Source of the DNA: a bacterium
Lineage (GTDB): Bacteria > Spirochaetota > Spirochaetia > JABEVK01
Reading direction: 5' to 3'
Assembly (NCBI GenBank): GCA_021781625.1
Contig: JAJXWL010000140.1
Span: 1-5,617, forward strand
DNA length: 5,617 nt
The notes beneath the pieces are model-generated. The model did not search any database, was not told where the DNA came from, and saw nothing but the letters and a program-made list of their open reading frames with translations. Below are positions 5,607 through 5,617 of the stretch, in pieces. A program made the position numbers and the translations under genes. How positions within the stretch are numbered: position 1 is the stretch's first letter; every line of letters starts with the position of its first letter.

Positions 5607-5617
5607 ATGAAAAGGTT
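5607..5617 (+). CDS. Start of a highly expressed gene, possibly flaA (partial)
   Basis: Only ATG-AAA-AGG-TT is present (Met-Lys-Arg plus Leu or Phe). The start is supported by AAGGAG six bases upstream and a perfect sigma-70 promoter. A Met-Lys-Arg opening is typical of a signal peptide. The amidase and GerMN genes before it recall the order I remember in Treponema, where the next gene is the flagellar sheath protein FlaA. The identity is therefore a context-based guess; the coding sequence itself shows nothing specific. Confidence 0.55.

Overview
The window is a tightly packed, single-strand (+) piece of a bacterial chromosome. The most likely source is a spirochaete of the Treponema/Spirochaeta type. 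This is an inference from gene order: a secreted N-acetylmuramoyl-L-alanine amidase, then a small membrane-anchored GerMN-domain protein, then a new gene starting ATG-AAA-AGG behind a very strong promoter. That resembles my recollection of the Treponema pallidum region leading into the flagellar sheath gene flaA. No marker gene fixes the taxon, and only 11 bases of the last gene are present.

Positions 1-4055 hold a sugar-modification module. It begins with the last 23 codons of an unidentified upstream gene. Next come an SpsF-like cytidylyltransferase (71-736), a two-domain protein fusing a PseG/SpsG-like GT-B domain to a class I SAM methyltransferase (733-2571), and an ATP-grasp ligase with a tryptophan-rich tail (2568-4055). 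SpsF- and SpsG-type proteins typically occur together in nonulosonic-acid-like or spore-coat/surface-glycan pathways. Methyltransferase and ATP-grasp partners would suit a methylated, possibly aminoacylated sugar. No NeuB/SpsE-type synthase is visible here; if the pathway has one, it lies outside the window.

Positions 4052-5547 hold an envelope pair: a secreted zinc amidase (Amidase_3) and a GerMN protein with an N-terminal membrane anchor. Every gene junction from position 71 to 5086 is a 4-base stop/start overlap (ATGA or GTGA, five in a row), so the whole set is probably one translationally coupled operon.

The coupling ends at 5547. A perfect consensus sigma-70 promoter (TTGACA, 16 bp, TATAAT) is built over the GerMN stop codon and drives the next gene (start 5607), which also has a strong ribosome binding site. 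No RNA genes, CRISPR arrays, insertion sequences or rho-independent terminators were seen. No non-coding gap exceeds 60 bases. The most interesting points are the glycan module placed just before a probable flagellar gene, the SpsG-methyltransferase fusion with an in-frame A8 slippery site between its domains, and the Trp-rich ATP-grasp tail.
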